A stretch of DNA of 64,000 nucleotides from G963664835 sp963664835 (lineage in GTDB: Bacteria; Chloroflexota; UBA6077; FW602-bin22; JBCLEL01): positions 1 to 64,000 of the forward strand of contig CAXXUG010000012.1 in the NCBI GenBank assembly GCA_963664835.2, written 5' to 3'. The stretch's first letter is position 1. Every line of letters starts with the position of its first letter. This document shows, one piece after another, positions 26,843-35,359 of the stretch. The translations under genes and the position numbers were made by a program. The notes beneath the pieces were generated by a model. That model did not search any database. It was not told the DNA's origin and saw only the letters and a program-made list of their open reading frames with translations.

Positions 26843-28072
26843 ATGTCGGTGGATGAAATTCAGACGCTGGAAGAGTACGACCTGTTCTGCGACGGCAGGC
26901 TGGCTGACCCCTATCCATTCTTCCACCGGCTGCGAACGGAGGACCCTGTACATCGCAGCGAGCGGCTCAATAGCTGGCTGCTCACTCGCTACGATGACGT
27001 GCTTGCGGCCAGTCGCGACCGGCGGTTCTCCAGCGACCGAGTCTCCGTGAACATGAGCGCTCTTTCGGAGCCGAATCGGACGAGATTCAGGGCCCTGGGA
27101 GAGCACGTATCGAACTGGCTGGGATTCACCGATCCTCCCAAGCACACGCGCATGCGAGGGCTCATTAGCGGTGTCTTCACTCCCGAGCTCGCCGAGAATA
27201 TGCGGGGACGCACCCAGGAAATCGTCGACGACCTCATCGATCGCGTCGAGCACACCGGCCGCATGGACCTTGTCGGAGATCTTGCCTACCCTCTGCCGGC
27301 CACGGTGATCTGCGAGATATTGGGCGTTCCGGACGGTGCCCAGCGGCAGTTCAAGACTTGGGCCGACGATATCGCCGCGTTCGTCGGTGGCACCGGCTCC
27401 TATGCGGCCCGGGCCGCCGAACGCGCCGAGGAGAGCCGAAAGAACCTTACCGGCATGTTCCGAGAGCTCACACTCCAGCGGCGCCGCGAACCGCGCGAGG
27501 ACCTCATAACCGCGCTCGCAGCCAAGGAGGGCGAGGAGGAAGGTCTGACCGAGCAGGAGCTGTTGGGACTCTGCGTCTTCTTGTTCGTAGCCGGCTTCGA
27601 GACCACCGTGAGCCTGATCTCGAACGGGATGTTGCTTCTGCTCCAGAATCGCGGCGAGATGGAAAGGCTCAGGAGCGATCCATCCTTAATGGGAACCGCT
27701 GTCGAGGAGTTCCTTCGTTACGAGAGCCCGATACAGCTCGATACCCGCCTGGTCGCCGACAACGTTGATTTCCGGGGAAGGAGTTTCCGAAAGGGGCAAG
27801 CCGTGATGATGGTGCGGGGTGCGGCCAACCGGGACCCGGCCCAGTTTCCCGATCCCGATCGGTTCGACGTGGGCCGGCAGAACAATCGCCACGTTGCGTT
27901 CGGGTGGGGCATCCATTTCTGCCTGGGCGCCCCACTGGCGCGAGTCGAAGCCAGCATCGCGATAGAGACTCTGCTGGATCGCTTACCCAACATGCGACTG
28001 GCAAGCGACAAGGTCGACTGGTGGGCGAACATGTCGCTGCGCAGCCTTCGATCACTGCCCGTGGTCTTCTGA
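26843..28072 (+). CDS. Cytochrome P450 (soluble bacterial class I)
   Basis: 409 residues, normal for bacterial soluble P450s. I-helix oxygen-binding motif AGFET (250-254), ExxR as EFLR (289-292), haem loop FGWGIHFCLG (353-362) with Cys360. FTDPPKHTRMR (95-105) and ANRDPAQFPDPDRFDVGR (328-345) are typical of CYP families acting on terpenoids, steroids or fatty acids. A ferredoxin and reductase would be needed; neither is in the window. CAGGAG lies five bases before the ATG. A fragment of a close copy is at 24409-24714. The substrate is unknown; closeness to the sterol-type block is suggestive only. Confidence 0.92.
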   Translation: MSVDEIQTLEEYDLFCDGRLADPYPFFHRLRTEDPVHRSERLNSWLLTRYDDVLAASRDRRFSSDRVSVNMSALSEPNRTRFRALGEHVSNWLGFTDPPKHTRMRGLISGVFTPELAENMRGRTQEIVDDLIDRVEHTGRMDLVGDLAYPLPATVICEILGVPDGAQRQFKTWADDIAAFVGGTGSYAARAAERAEESRKNLTGMFRELTLQRRREPREDLITALAAKEGEEEGLTEQELLGLCVFLFVAGFETTVSLISNGMLLLLQNRGEMERLRSDPSLMGTAVEEFLRYESPIQLDTRLVADNVDFRGRSFRKGQAVMMVRGAANRDPAQFPDPDRFDVGRQNNRHVAFGWGIHFCLGAPLARVEASIAIETLLDRLPNMRLASDKVDWWANMSLRSLRSLPVVF

Positions 28073-28743
28073 GGGCGGTTCCTACCGGCGTTTCAGACTA
28101 TTGCCGGGCCCGGCCACGACCTACCGCAGCATCAACCAACTTCAGAGTCTCCCCAACCGACAGTCCCGTCGTATCGATCCTGTAGCGTTCGGGCCACCCA
28201 AGGGCGGCCTGCACAAGGCCGAAGGCGATCTGGGCGAAAGCCGAAATCCACTAGGGGAGCCAGGGGCGGGCCAATGACGCCTTCAACTGTTCCACGAACC
28301 AGTCGCCCTAGTTCCATCCCCTGGCGCGCCGGCTGCCGCCGGCAACGGCGAATGGGCTGAGAATTCAAAGCAATGTGCGTGTCCACACAGGTCCACAGAG
28401 TCGAAAGGCTTGTAGTGCCAGTTGAGCCTCACCGCGAAGGCCCTTGGTCTTGTACATTTTGGTGGGCCAGAGTGCACGGTAGGTAGAACCGTCTTCGAGA
28501 TGTGGCTGGGGCAACTGTAAGCCTACTAAGGCCCTCGGCCCAAGCAGTATGGCTAAATAGGGCGGAGGGGCGCAAGCCGAGGAGTCAGTCCAGCCACCGC
28601 GCCAGCGGGAAGCCCCGGCCAGCGGCTCCCTCGACGTTCCTTTTCCAGGCCCCGCGTGCAGGCCCTTCGCGATTGTCCTGAAATTGCCGATCGTCGTAAA
28701 ATGATCCCTGTAGAACAGATCCCTTATCTTATAAGGGGGAGGG
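28073..28743. other. 671-bp gap with a possible gene remnant and one repeat
   Basis: On the minus strand, 28098-28255 reads ISAFAQIAFGLVQAALGWPE then RYRIDTTGLSVGETLKLVDA and a stop. It looks like coding sequence but has an upstream in-frame stop and no start; the family is not recognised. A repeat at 28463-28518 (tgggccagagtgcacgg, then agaaccgtcttcgag) recurs at 31478-31531, so the two copies bracket the retropepsin pair and the next P450. Confidence 0.4.
28721..28737. promoter_or_regulatory. Perfect palindrome over the ribosome site of the next operon
   Basis: CCCTTAT CTT ATAAGGG, a seven-base stem with a three-base loop, runs directly into the GGGGGA ribosome site of the gene at 28744. 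As DNA it could be an operator; as RNA it could mask translation. Confidence 0.4.
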
Positions 28744-29034
28744 ATGACAAACGCAGGAACTCCGGCTCGCCAGCGCAGGCCCAAGGAAGAGACCACACAG
28801 CTCGGCAGGGAGATATACACGCGGGACATCAAGGCGCAGGTGGAAACCAACCACCATGGAGAATACGTCGCCATTGATGTCGAGACCGGGGACTGGGCCA
28901 TGTCCGATGATGTTCTCGCCGCAGCGGAGCTTCTGAGCGCGCAGCATCCTGACGCAATAGACGTCTATCTGCTTCGAGTCGGGTACCGCGCGTTGCATCA
29001 CTTCGGTGGCCGGCCCTGGCGGAGAGCAGAGTGA
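28744..29034 (+). CDS. Small protein paired with a retropepsin-like protease
   Basis: 96 residues: a basic N-terminus (TPARQRRPKEETTQLGREIY), then AQVETNHHGEYVAIDVETGD and a helix ending LLRVGYRALHHFGG. The YVAIDVETGDW motif is seen in small partners of clan AA proteases; no function is assigned to the family. A GGGGGA ribosome site lies three bases upstream. Its TGA stop overlaps the GTG start of the next gene, so the two are co-translated. The arrangement resembles a two-component module such as toxin-antitoxin, which is unproven. Confidence 0.75.
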   Translation: MTNAGTPARQRRPKEETTQLGREIYTRDIKAQVETNHHGEYVAIDVETGDWAMSDDVLAAAELLSAQHPDAIDVYLLRVGYRALHHFGGRPWRRAE

Positions 29035-29402
29035 TAGAGGGAGCCGTAAACTCCGCCTACGAAGCCGTCATACCCATTTCTCTGCAAGGCCCAGCGGGTC
29101 AGACGCAGCAGGTTGAGGCCGTGATAGACACCGGGTTCACCGGATTCCTGACGCTGCCGCCTTCGCTCGTGGCGGAGTTGGGATTGGTCTTCAGGGGCAC
29201 AGGTGAGGCGACTCTGGCTGACGGAAGCGGAGTGTCGTTTGACGCCTATGACACCACAGTGTTCTGGGAAGGCGACCCGATAGTTGTATTGATCGACGAA
29301 GCGAACACTACCCCGCTGGTGGGTATGTTGTTGCTCGACGGGCACAACCTGAACATCGACGTCGAGAGTGGCGGACGCGTCGTAATACGGGCCAAGACGT
29401 AG
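29031..29402 (+). CDS. Clan AA aspartic protease (retropepsin-like)
   Basis: 123 residues. The catalytic motif is AVIDTGFTGFLTLP, i.e. DTG in a retropepsin fold, followed by an ADGS turn and the second hydrophobic motif TTPLVGMLLLDG, where pepsin-like proteins show the hydrophobic-hydrophobic-Gly pattern. A single domain of this size must dimerise to act as a protease. GTG at 29031 overlaps the upstream stop. Such proteins are frequent in Chloroflexi and cyanobacteria beside a small partner gene; target proteins are unknown. Confidence 0.8.
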   Translation: MIEGAVNSAYEAVIPISLQGPAGQTQQVEAVIDTGFTGFLTLPPSLVAELGLVFRGTGEATLADGSGVSFDAYDTTVFWEGDPIVVLIDEANTTPLVGMLLLDGHNLNIDVESGGRVVIRAKT

Positions 29403-29795
29403 AGAACGTAACCGCCTCTCATCTGCTTTTGCCCCGCCTATCGTAGTTCTGAAGAGGGTTGTCTCCTCGGTCCAGAGCGCAATCAGTGTTCTGTCGTCGG
29501 TACACCAGCGGACGAGGGCGTGTGCTCGGGAGCGGAGGGCTGAAGCCCAGACAACAGTACTGAACGGGGTAGTGAACCGAATCCATGAAAGACGAGTGCG
29601 GCGACCAGGAGATTAGAGTCGCGTTGGTGGACCCAACCAGACCGTACCGCGACCGCTTCGCTGGGAGGCCGGGTTAATCGGCCCTGTTGGGTGTGGTGCC
29701 GCCCCCAACGCCTCGGGCGCGGTCCACGTCTCTGACAGAACCACCGCGTGTTCCACCGCTGTGTTTGTGTCGCCTTCCCCCGCCTATCCGGTGGC
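29403..29795. other. 393-bp gap between convergent genes, nothing recognised
   Basis: No supported gene, repeat or clear terminator. It separates the protease operon from the leftward P450. Confidence 0.4.
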
Positions 29796-31040
29796 CTACG
29801 CCACCTCGATCCACAACTCCTCCAGACCCCGCAACACTATCTGGTCTCGGTATCGAGGCTCGGCGACCAGATCTATGGAGTTGAACCGGGACAGCATGGA
29901 CGCAAAGGCGACTCGTCCCTCCAAGCGGGCCAGAGGAGATCCTAGACAGTAGTGAATGCCCCGGCCAAAGGCCAGGTGGTTACGCTCGCTCCGCCCGATG
30001 TCCAGCACATCAGGATTGGGAAAGACATCCGGGTCCCGGTTCGCAGCCCCCAACGAGCAAAAAATCGTGCTGCCCTCGGGGATCACCTTGGTCCCGATCT
30101 TCGCTGTCTCCCTGCAAATCCTGGCGTCCAGTTGCACCGGGCTGTCGTACCGTAGCAGCTCATCGATGGCCGAATCCAGCAGAGCCGGTTCGTCCCGCAG
30201 GCGCTGCAACTGTTCAGGATTGCGCAGTAGGGCTAGAGTACCGTTTCCTATGAGGTTGCGAGTGGTCTCGTTTCCCGCCACCAGCAGCAGGGTCAGGTTA
30301 ATCAGCAAGTCTTCTCGGGTTAGATGCTGCCCGTCCACTTCTGCGGCTACCAACGCGCTTATCAGGTCATTCTTTGGATGCTCTCGCCGCGCCGTAACCA
30401 TTCCCTCGAAGTAATCGAACAACTCTTCAACGGTCTGCTGTACTCGGCTTATCTGTTCAGGGTTGAGCAGCGGATCAACTATCAGGGAGGCTACGTTGGA
30501 CCATTCGTTGAACTGCTCCCGGTCTTCAGGAGGCACACCCAACATCTCGGCAATGACGATTACCGGAAGAGGGTATGCCAGTTCACGGATGAGGTCGAAG
30601 CGTTTCCGGCCCTTCAGGCCTTCCAATAGCTCATCTACCGTCTTCTGGATTCGTATCTCCAGGTCCGCCACCGAGCGAGGGGTGAATGCCTTGGAAACCA
30701 AGCTCCGTATGCGAGTGTGTTCCGGTGGGTCTAGGTCCAGCATACTTATGTACGGTATGTAGCCATATTCTCGGCCAACGACACCGTATCGTTGGTGGTC
30801 TCGGAGGATAGCGTCCACATCCTCGAATCGTGTCAATACCCACGTTGCCTCTCGCAGTCGGAGCTTGTGCACCGGGTCTTTGTTACGCAACTCCTCATAG
30901 GTTGGGTAGGGATCGTCCCTCAGTTTCCGGGAGAGCGGGTTGTAGACCACCCCCGACTCCAACCACTCCAAGGCGAGCAGTGTCCGTATTGCCAGCGGTT
31001 TGATCGTGGCTGCAAATAATGCGGAAGCGAAATTAGTCAA
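29796..31040 (-). CDS. Cytochrome P450 (soluble bacterial class I)
   Basis: About 414 residues. I-helix AGNETT (255-260), ExxR ELLR (294-297), haem loop FGRGIHYCLG (358-367) with Cys365. DLDPPEHTRIRSLVSKAFTP (103-122) and ANRDPDVFPNPDVLDIGR (333-350) are standard. It differs clearly from the P450 at 26843 and is not a recent copy. The TTG at 31040 is chosen because AAAGGAG lies five bases upstream and the usual P450 N-terminus follows; the open frame reaches 31364 without P450-like sequence. Substrate unknown; no redox partner nearby. Confidence 0.88.
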   Translation of the reverse strand: MTNFASALFAATIKPLAIRTLLALEWLESGVVYNPLSRKLRDDPYPTYEELRNKDPVHKLRLREATWVLTRFEDVDAILRDHQRYGVVGREYGYIPYISMLDLDPPEHTRIRSLVSKAFTPRSVADLEIRIQKTVDELLEGLKGRKRFDLIRELAYPLPVIVIAEMLGVPPEDREQFNEWSNVASLIVDPLLNPEQISRVQQTVEELFDYFEGMVTARREHPKNDLISALVAAEVDGQHLTREDLLINLTLLLVAGNETTRNLIGNGTLALLRNPEQLQRLRDEPALLDSAIDELLRYDSPVQLDARICRETAKIGTKVIPEGSTIFCSLGAANRDPDVFPNPDVLDIGRSERNHLAFGRGIHYCLGSPLARLEGRVAFASMLSRFNSIDLVAEPRYRDQIVLRGLEELWIEVA

Positions 31041-31572
31041 GACGACTCCTTTCCCCTGATCCGTTCTCAACTGCCGGCCAGCGTTTGGCCTTTGAGATGG
31101 TACTACACAGGGCGACACCATCGTCATGTCGAAACCATCACGAAAGAAGGTGTACCTTTGCATCAAGGGGTGATAGCGCGCTACGAAGCCAACGGGCCAG
31201 TGGAAACCACTGCATCCTGCGACATACCCGAGAGTGTGGATTGTCAGCGATACCTGTTCCGCGTGGACGCGGATGAAACCCAGCCGGCGAACCAGGGGTA
31301 CGTTCAGTAACGTCGCAAAAACATATACAAGAACCCATCGGCACGAACGACCGGAGAGGCTCAATAGCCCCAGTTCTTCTGACCGCTCAGACCGAAGGGC
31401 AAGTTTGTGGACCCCTACGGCACCACACTTCCAGCCTGAACCTCAACGTTTAAGTCACTCAATTCTGTCCGCCTTTGTGGGCCGAAGTGGATGGTAGACA
31501 GAACCGTCTTTGACACTTGGTTGGGGACTGTCTGAGTCGCCCACCTTCCCTGTTACCGGTTTAGTCTTCGCG
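31041..31572. repeat. Gap with a repeat shared with 28463-28518
   Basis: Mostly unrecognised. At 31478-31531 the sequence tgggccgaagtggatgg, followed by cagaaccgtctttgac, repeats the element at 28463-28518 with about four-fifths identity. Its upstream side (tcaattctgtccgcc) also resembles 39309-39320 next to the decayed tRNA. Confidence 0.45.
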
Positions 31573-31601
31573 TTGATACTTTACCGTATTTGGGCTATTC
31601 T
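31573..31601 (+). promoter_or_regulatory. Sigma-70-type promoter for the toxin-antitoxin remnant
   Basis: TTGATA (31573-31578), a 17-base spacer, then TATTCT (31596-31601), 33 bases before the ATG of the antitoxin gene. Both boxes match consensus in four or five of six positions. Confidence 0.55.
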
Positions 31602-31634
31602 CGATTTTGGCAACCATGTAAGGAGGGTACAGCG

Positions 31635-31913
31635 ATGCAGGCCAAGAAGAAGAGACTCATACTGGACCTCGACCCTCCGGTGGAGCGGCGACTGAAGGCG
31701 GTAGCTGCACTAAAAGGCGTCAGCATGAGACGTTATTGTCTGGCTGCCATAGACAGGGAGCTGGCGAGAGACGAGGCCAATGGTGCGTTTGCCGGCAGCT
31801 TCAATATAGAGGGCCTCGTAGCTCTTCAAGACGAAGCATTCGGAGACAAGATTCTACCGGGAGACGGAGTTGAGTTCATCCGGGAGGCGCGGGAATCCAG
31901 GAGCATCTATTGA
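31635..31913 (+). CDS. Antitoxin-like protein upstream of a PIN-domain toxin
   Basis: 92 residues. The N-terminal half (KKKRLILDLDPPVERRLKAV then AALKGVSMRRYCLAAIDREL) fits a ribbon-helix-helix DNA-binding domain with a beta strand and two helices. The C-terminal half (GLVALQDEAFGDKILPGD) would wrap the toxin. AAGGAGG is eight bases before the ATG at 31635. It overlaps the PIN gene by four bases (TTGA), the usual VapBC layout. It should repress its own promoter at 31573-31601. The partner is truncated. Confidence 0.75.
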   Translation: MQAKKKRLILDLDPPVERRLKAVAALKGVSMRRYCLAAIDRELARDEANGAFAGSFNIEGLVALQDEAFGDKILPGDGVEFIREARESRSIY

Positions 31914-32152
31914 ATGGTCACGTCGTGGTGGATGCGAGTCTAGCGTTCAAGTGGCTGGTAAGGGAGATCTACACCGACAGGGCCAACGATCTTGGCCGAT
32001 TATGGAACAGTCAGGGAACCCGAATCTCGGCGCCGTACCTGATGCCTGTGGAAGTGACCAACGCACTCCACCAAAGGGTGACGCGAGGAGAGTTGACGTT
32101 GGAGGCGGCAACCCATCGACACCTCAAACGCCAAGGCGACTGCGCCGGCTAG
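31910..32152 (+). pseudogene. PIN-domain (VapC-like) toxin, C-terminally truncated
   Basis: Starts at TTG overlapping the antitoxin stop. It reads HVVVDASLAFKWLVREIYTD, with the first catalytic Asp in VVDAS, then ISAPYLMPVEVTNALHQRV with the conserved Glu, and stops after 80 residues. VapC proteins are about 130 residues and need further Asp residues near the end (the YDAxYLALA region). Those are missing, so the nuclease is very probably dead. Confidence 0.75.
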
Positions 32153-32169
32153 ACGCCTGAGTGTGTCCT

Positions 32170-32451
32170 TTACCTCCCGGCCCTCCGGACGTGCTCGCGG
32201 AGCGCTCCATTGATGTCCGTTTGGTATCCACGACCGTCACGCGCATGCGCCTTGAACCATGCAATGATGTCCGCGTCGAGCCTCAGTGTGATCTGCTTCT
32301 TCACCGGCCGGTAGAATACCCCGCGCCTGGCATCGGTCCAATCGAGAACCTCCGGCGCGTCGCTCGTGTCGATCTGGTCGTCGGGGAGAGCCTCCAACGC
32401 CCTAATCTGCTCCTGAACGTCCGTCGGCAGCTCAGTGATGTCCTTCTTCAT
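32170..32451 (-). CDS. brnA: BrnA-family antitoxin
   Basis: 93 residues from the ATG at 32451, with DDQIDTSDAPEVLDWTDARR then GVFYRPVKKQITLRLDADII, the hallmark BrnA sequence: a linker for toxin contact, then a ribbon-helix-helix domain ending YQTDINGALREHV. BrnA normally neutralises the RNase BrnT and represses the operon. In an intact operon brnT lies just upstream, but only a scrap of it remains here. GGGAGG is three bases before this start; an ATG at 32475 in the same frame is an alternative. Confidence 0.88.
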   Translation of the reverse strand: MKKDITELPTDVQEQIRALEALPDDQIDTSDAPEVLDWTDARRGVFYRPVKKQITLRLDADIIAWFKAHARDGRGYQTDINGALREHVRRAGR

Positions 32452-32471
32452 AAGCCTCCCTCTCATCACTC

Positions 32472-32515
32472 TCATCTCTCGTCGGCTTCCCGTGCTGAAA
32501 TTATCCGCCCCATTT
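32472..32515 (-). pseudogene. brnT toxin remnant (last codons only)
   Basis: In frame just upstream of brnA, the sequence reads GRIISAREADER then a stop, like the RIISAR...RER tail of BrnT RNases. Upstream codons lack any BrnT sequence. The stop overlaps an ATG of brnA, as in intact brnTA operons. Short, so the call is tentative. Confidence 0.5.
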
Positions 32516-32712
32516 CGTGGCCTGATCCCAAGTCCATCGCAGGCGTGACTACCCTTCACGTCACTACACAACTGTAGTTACAGCAAGAGCCTGACGTCAA
32601 TGACCATCCCGTTGTCTGCCGCGAACTAAAGCACCATTGGGCGGGGAGCAGGGTCAAGCACTTGGTCCAGAACGAACCTAGCCGCGAATTCTCTCGGTCT
32701 TTCTCAGCGTGG

Positions 32713-32786
32713 TGGGCAATGGAGGACTCGAACCTCCGACCTCACGGATGTAAGCCGTGTGCTCTAGCCAACTGAGCTAATTGCCC
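32713..32786 (-). tRNA. tRNA-Val (anticodon UAC)
   Basis: A full cloverleaf of 74 bases on the minus strand: seven-pair acceptor stem GGGCAAT/ATTGCCC, D arm AGCTCAGTTGGCTAGAGC, anticodon stem CACGG/CCGTG around CTTACAT (anticodon TAC), T stem GGAGG/CCTCC around TTCGAGT, discriminator A. All stems pair perfectly. CCA is not encoded. It forms one end of the direct duplication around the island. Confidence 0.95.
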
Positions 32787-33043
32787 CGACCAAATCAGTA
32801 TAGCACCGCACCCGAATAACGGGCCACCGGCGCCAGACGCCAGCAATTCGTCCACCACCGCCGGCAACTCATCCGGCGTCAAGACAACCCGGTCCGCCCC
32901 CACCAACCGCAGCGGCTCCGCCGCACCTTAGGCGCAGCAGATCGAGTGGATCCGCCTTCCAGTAAGTCTCCGCGCGTTCTGCACCGCGACCACGTCATCC
33001 GGCAGATCGCCAATATAGATCGCGACCTCACCATCGGTGCCGT
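32713..33043. repeat. Island-flanking direct repeat, left copy
   Basis: About 330 bases: tRNA-Val plus the 3' end of the HAD phosphatase gene. It matches 39326-39674 in order and orientation, with scattered substitutions and a few small deletions. Homology ends near ccatcgg(t/c)gccgt. See the right copy for the complementary pattern of decay. Confidence 0.85.
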
Positions 33044-33197
33044 GGCTCACTCTTCCGACGATGCCATCGGCCGACAGGTCGGTCAGGACGCGGTGGACGG
33101 TCGAGTGCGGCTCACCCAGGATGAGAGCCAGTTCCGGCGAATCGATGAACGGCATCCTGGCAAGGGAGTGGAGTGGCTGTCGGTGGATAAGAGCCAT
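32800..33197 (-). pseudogene. HAD phosphatase 3' fragment joined to an HTH-protein 5' fragment
   Basis: 32800-33043 is a decayed copy of the last ~80 codons of the HAD gene at 39430, with VAIYIGDLPDDVVAVQNARR recognisable and an early stop. Upstream in the same frame, 33044-33197 encodes MALIHRQPLHSLARMPF and ELALILGEPHSTVHRVLTDL, a winged-helix-like segment reminiscent of replication-relaxation proteins of mobile elements. The join marks the left end of the island. A hybrid peptide ending HSICCA could be made. Confidence 0.6.
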
Positions 33198-33393
33198 AGT
33201 CCGAGCGTAATGAAGTCCAGGCGCGGCGGGCAACCGTCACTTGAAGTGCCAGTGCATAGGATCTGGGAACCTCACGTTGGGCCACGCTCTGCCACCCATG
33301 CTACATCTACGGACTGGTTGCGTCTTTGCTCACAGAGCATATACAGTTAGTTCCCACCTCGCCACTTCCAATCCTGCCAGGCTGGTAATCTGT

Positions 33394-34252
33394 ATGGCAT
33401 ACGCGGCGGACATCAGCAGAAACAACCCCGACTGCTTCCTGTTCTTGATCGACCATTCGGGTTCGATGTCCGGTCCGCTGGGCGGTCAGCCGGAACTGCG
33501 GAAGAAGGACGGGGCGGCTGATGCCCGTAAACCGCATCCTCGACGCCATCTCCCAATGCTGCTCACAGGGCATGGAGGTTCGCGACTACTTCCACGTCGG
33601 CCTGATCACGTATACCACGAGCCTTTCAGGGAAGCCGGACGTGCAGTCCGTCCTTCCGGGAACTTCTCCCAAGGCGCCCTTCCTCACCATCAGCCAGGTT
33701 GTTGACGCCGCCACTGTGGAGGATAGGCAGGTGAAGGAGCCGGACGGTGAGCGCGGGCTGGTGGAAGTGACTCGAAAGTTCCCGGTATGGCTGCGCCCCA
33801 GAGCCAAGTGGGGGAACGCCGACGTGCACACGTTGTCCCTGGCTTTCGGGGCGCTCCGCGACTGGATAGCCGATCACCCGAGCTCTTATCCCCCTATGGT
33901 GATCAGAGTCACCGACGGGGCAGCCACAGACGGAGACCCGGAGCCCTGGGCCAAAGAGATCATGGCGATGAAGACCAATGACGGCAACGTGCTGATCTAC
34001 AACGTCCATCTTTCGAGCATGTCCGTCATGCCGGTCCAGTACCCGTCCGACGAGAGCGAAGTGCCTCCGGACGAGTACGCGGCGCAGATGTTTCGCTTGT
34101 CTTCCGAGCTTCCTGATCCGGTGGTGGATCTGGCCGCCGGCATGGGCCTGCCGGCCACAAAGGGTTCTCGCGGTTACGTCTACAACGCCGACATGGTGTC
34201 TCCGGTGCAGTTTCTGGACATAGGGACGCGCGCCGCTTCGGACCTGCGCTGA
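33394..34252 (+). pseudogene. VWA-domain (TerY-like) protein, copy 1, frameshifted
   Basis: A close relative of the gene at 34486. It begins MAYAADISRNNPDCFLFLID with the MIDAS DxSxS (DHSGS), but an extra C near 33528 breaks the frame; the rest resumes with MPVNRILDAISQCCSQGMEV. A further local shift replaces the MIDAS threonine region (TPMCNG in copy 2) by NADVHT. The third MIDAS Asp in VTDGAATDGDP remains. The ribosome site present before copy 2 is lost. It is probably a dead tandem duplicate. Confidence 0.75.
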
Positions 34253-34267
34253 TTAGTTTGAAGAACG

Positions 34268-34360
34268 AGGTGTTCCTTGACCTCCCAAGTAGGTTCTGGC
34301 TGCCTAAGGCGGGCAACTGCGCGGAAGAATACGGAGACGCTTCCCTTGTCGTATATCCGC
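34268..34360 (+). pseudogene. PP2C phosphatase 5' remnant
   Basis: Between the two VWA genes one frame reads FWLPKAGNCAEEYGDASLVV, matching LWLQKAGNDPEEYEDAFRVA at the start of the PP2C gene (35360), and then loses similarity. The duplicated unit was therefore at least VWA plus the PP2C start. Confidence 0.6.
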
Positions 34361-34485
34361 AGCGAAGTAGAACGGTATGTGGAGGCCCCGACGATTATCT
34401 TTCCGACTGGTAGCATCTTCGCCCGCAGAGGACTACAATGGTGCAGACCACACAGCTTCTAAATCCTGCTAAGGAGGCCATCCGT

Positions 34486-35343
34486 ATGCCATACGCGGCG
34501 GATATCAGCAGAAACAACCCCGGCTGCTTTCTATTCCTGATCGACCAGTCGGGTTCGATGTCCGGTGCGCTGGGCGGTCAGCCGGGACTGAGGAAGATGG
34601 ACGGGGCCGCCGATGCCGTAAACCGCATCCTCGACGCCATCTCCCAACGCTGCTCCCAGGGTATGGACGTTCGTGACTACTTCTACGTCGGCGTAATCAC
34701 GTACACCACGGACGGCTCGGGGAATCCGGACGTGCGGTCCGCCCTTCCAGGGACCTCTCCCGAGGAACCCTTCCTCGCCATCAGTCAGGTTGTCGACGCC
34801 GCCACCGTGGAGGACAGGCAGGTGAAGGAGCCGGACGGCGCGGGGGGCCTGGTGGAAGTGACCCGAAAGTTTCCGGTGTGGCTGCGCGCCGAAGCCAAGT
34901 GGGGAACGCCGATGTGCAACGGGTTGTCCCTAGCTTCCAAGGCGCTCCACGGCTGGATAGCCGATCATCCGAGCTCCTATCCGCCTATGGTGATCAGCGT
35001 CACCGACGGCGCCGCCACGGACGGGGATCCGGTGCGCCTGGCCGAAGAGATCATGGCCATGGAGACCAACGACGGCAACGTGCTGATCTACAACGCCCAT
35101 CTATCGGAAATGTCCGCGACTCCGGTCCAGTACCCTTCCGACGAGAGCGAGGTGCCTCCGGACGAGTACGCGGCACAGATGTTTCGCATGTCTTCCGAGT
35201 TTCCCGCTCCAGTGGTCGACCTGGCAGCCGGCATGGGCCTGCCGGTCAAAGGGGGTTCTCGCGGTTACGTCTACAACGCCGACATGGTAGCTCTCGTGCA
35301 GTTCCTGGACATAGGGACGCGCGCCGCTTCTGACCTGCACTGA
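34486..35343 (+). CDS. VWA-domain protein, TerY-like, of a VWA-PP2C-kinase triad
   Basis: 285 residues forming one von Willebrand factor A domain. The MIDAS is complete: Asp20, Ser22 and Ser24 in LIDQSGSMSG, Thr141 in WGTPMCNG, Asp174 in SVTDGAATDGD. FLFLIDQSGSM near the N-terminus and the absence of a signal peptide suggest a cytoplasmic TerY-type protein. With the next two genes it makes the VWA-PP2C-kinase set described for TerY-P triads linked to tellurite/metal stress and phage-related systems. AAGGAGG is seven bases before the ATG. Seventeen bases separate it from the PP2C gene, so they are co-transcribed. Confidence 0.88.
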   Translation: MPYAADISRNNPGCFLFLIDQSGSMSGALGGQPGLRKMDGAADAVNRILDAISQRCSQGMDVRDYFYVGVITYTTDGSGNPDVRSALPGTSPEEPFLAISQVVDAATVEDRQVKEPDGAGGLVEVTRKFPVWLRAEAKWGTPMCNGLSLASKALHGWIADHPSSYPPMVISVTDGAATDGDPVRLAEEIMAMETNDGNVLIYNAHLSEMSATPVQYPSDESEVPPDEYAAQMFRMSSEFPAPVVDLAAGMGLPVKGGSRGYVYNADMVALVQFLDIGTRAASDLH

Positions 35344-35359
35344 TTCCAGGAGAGCGAAG

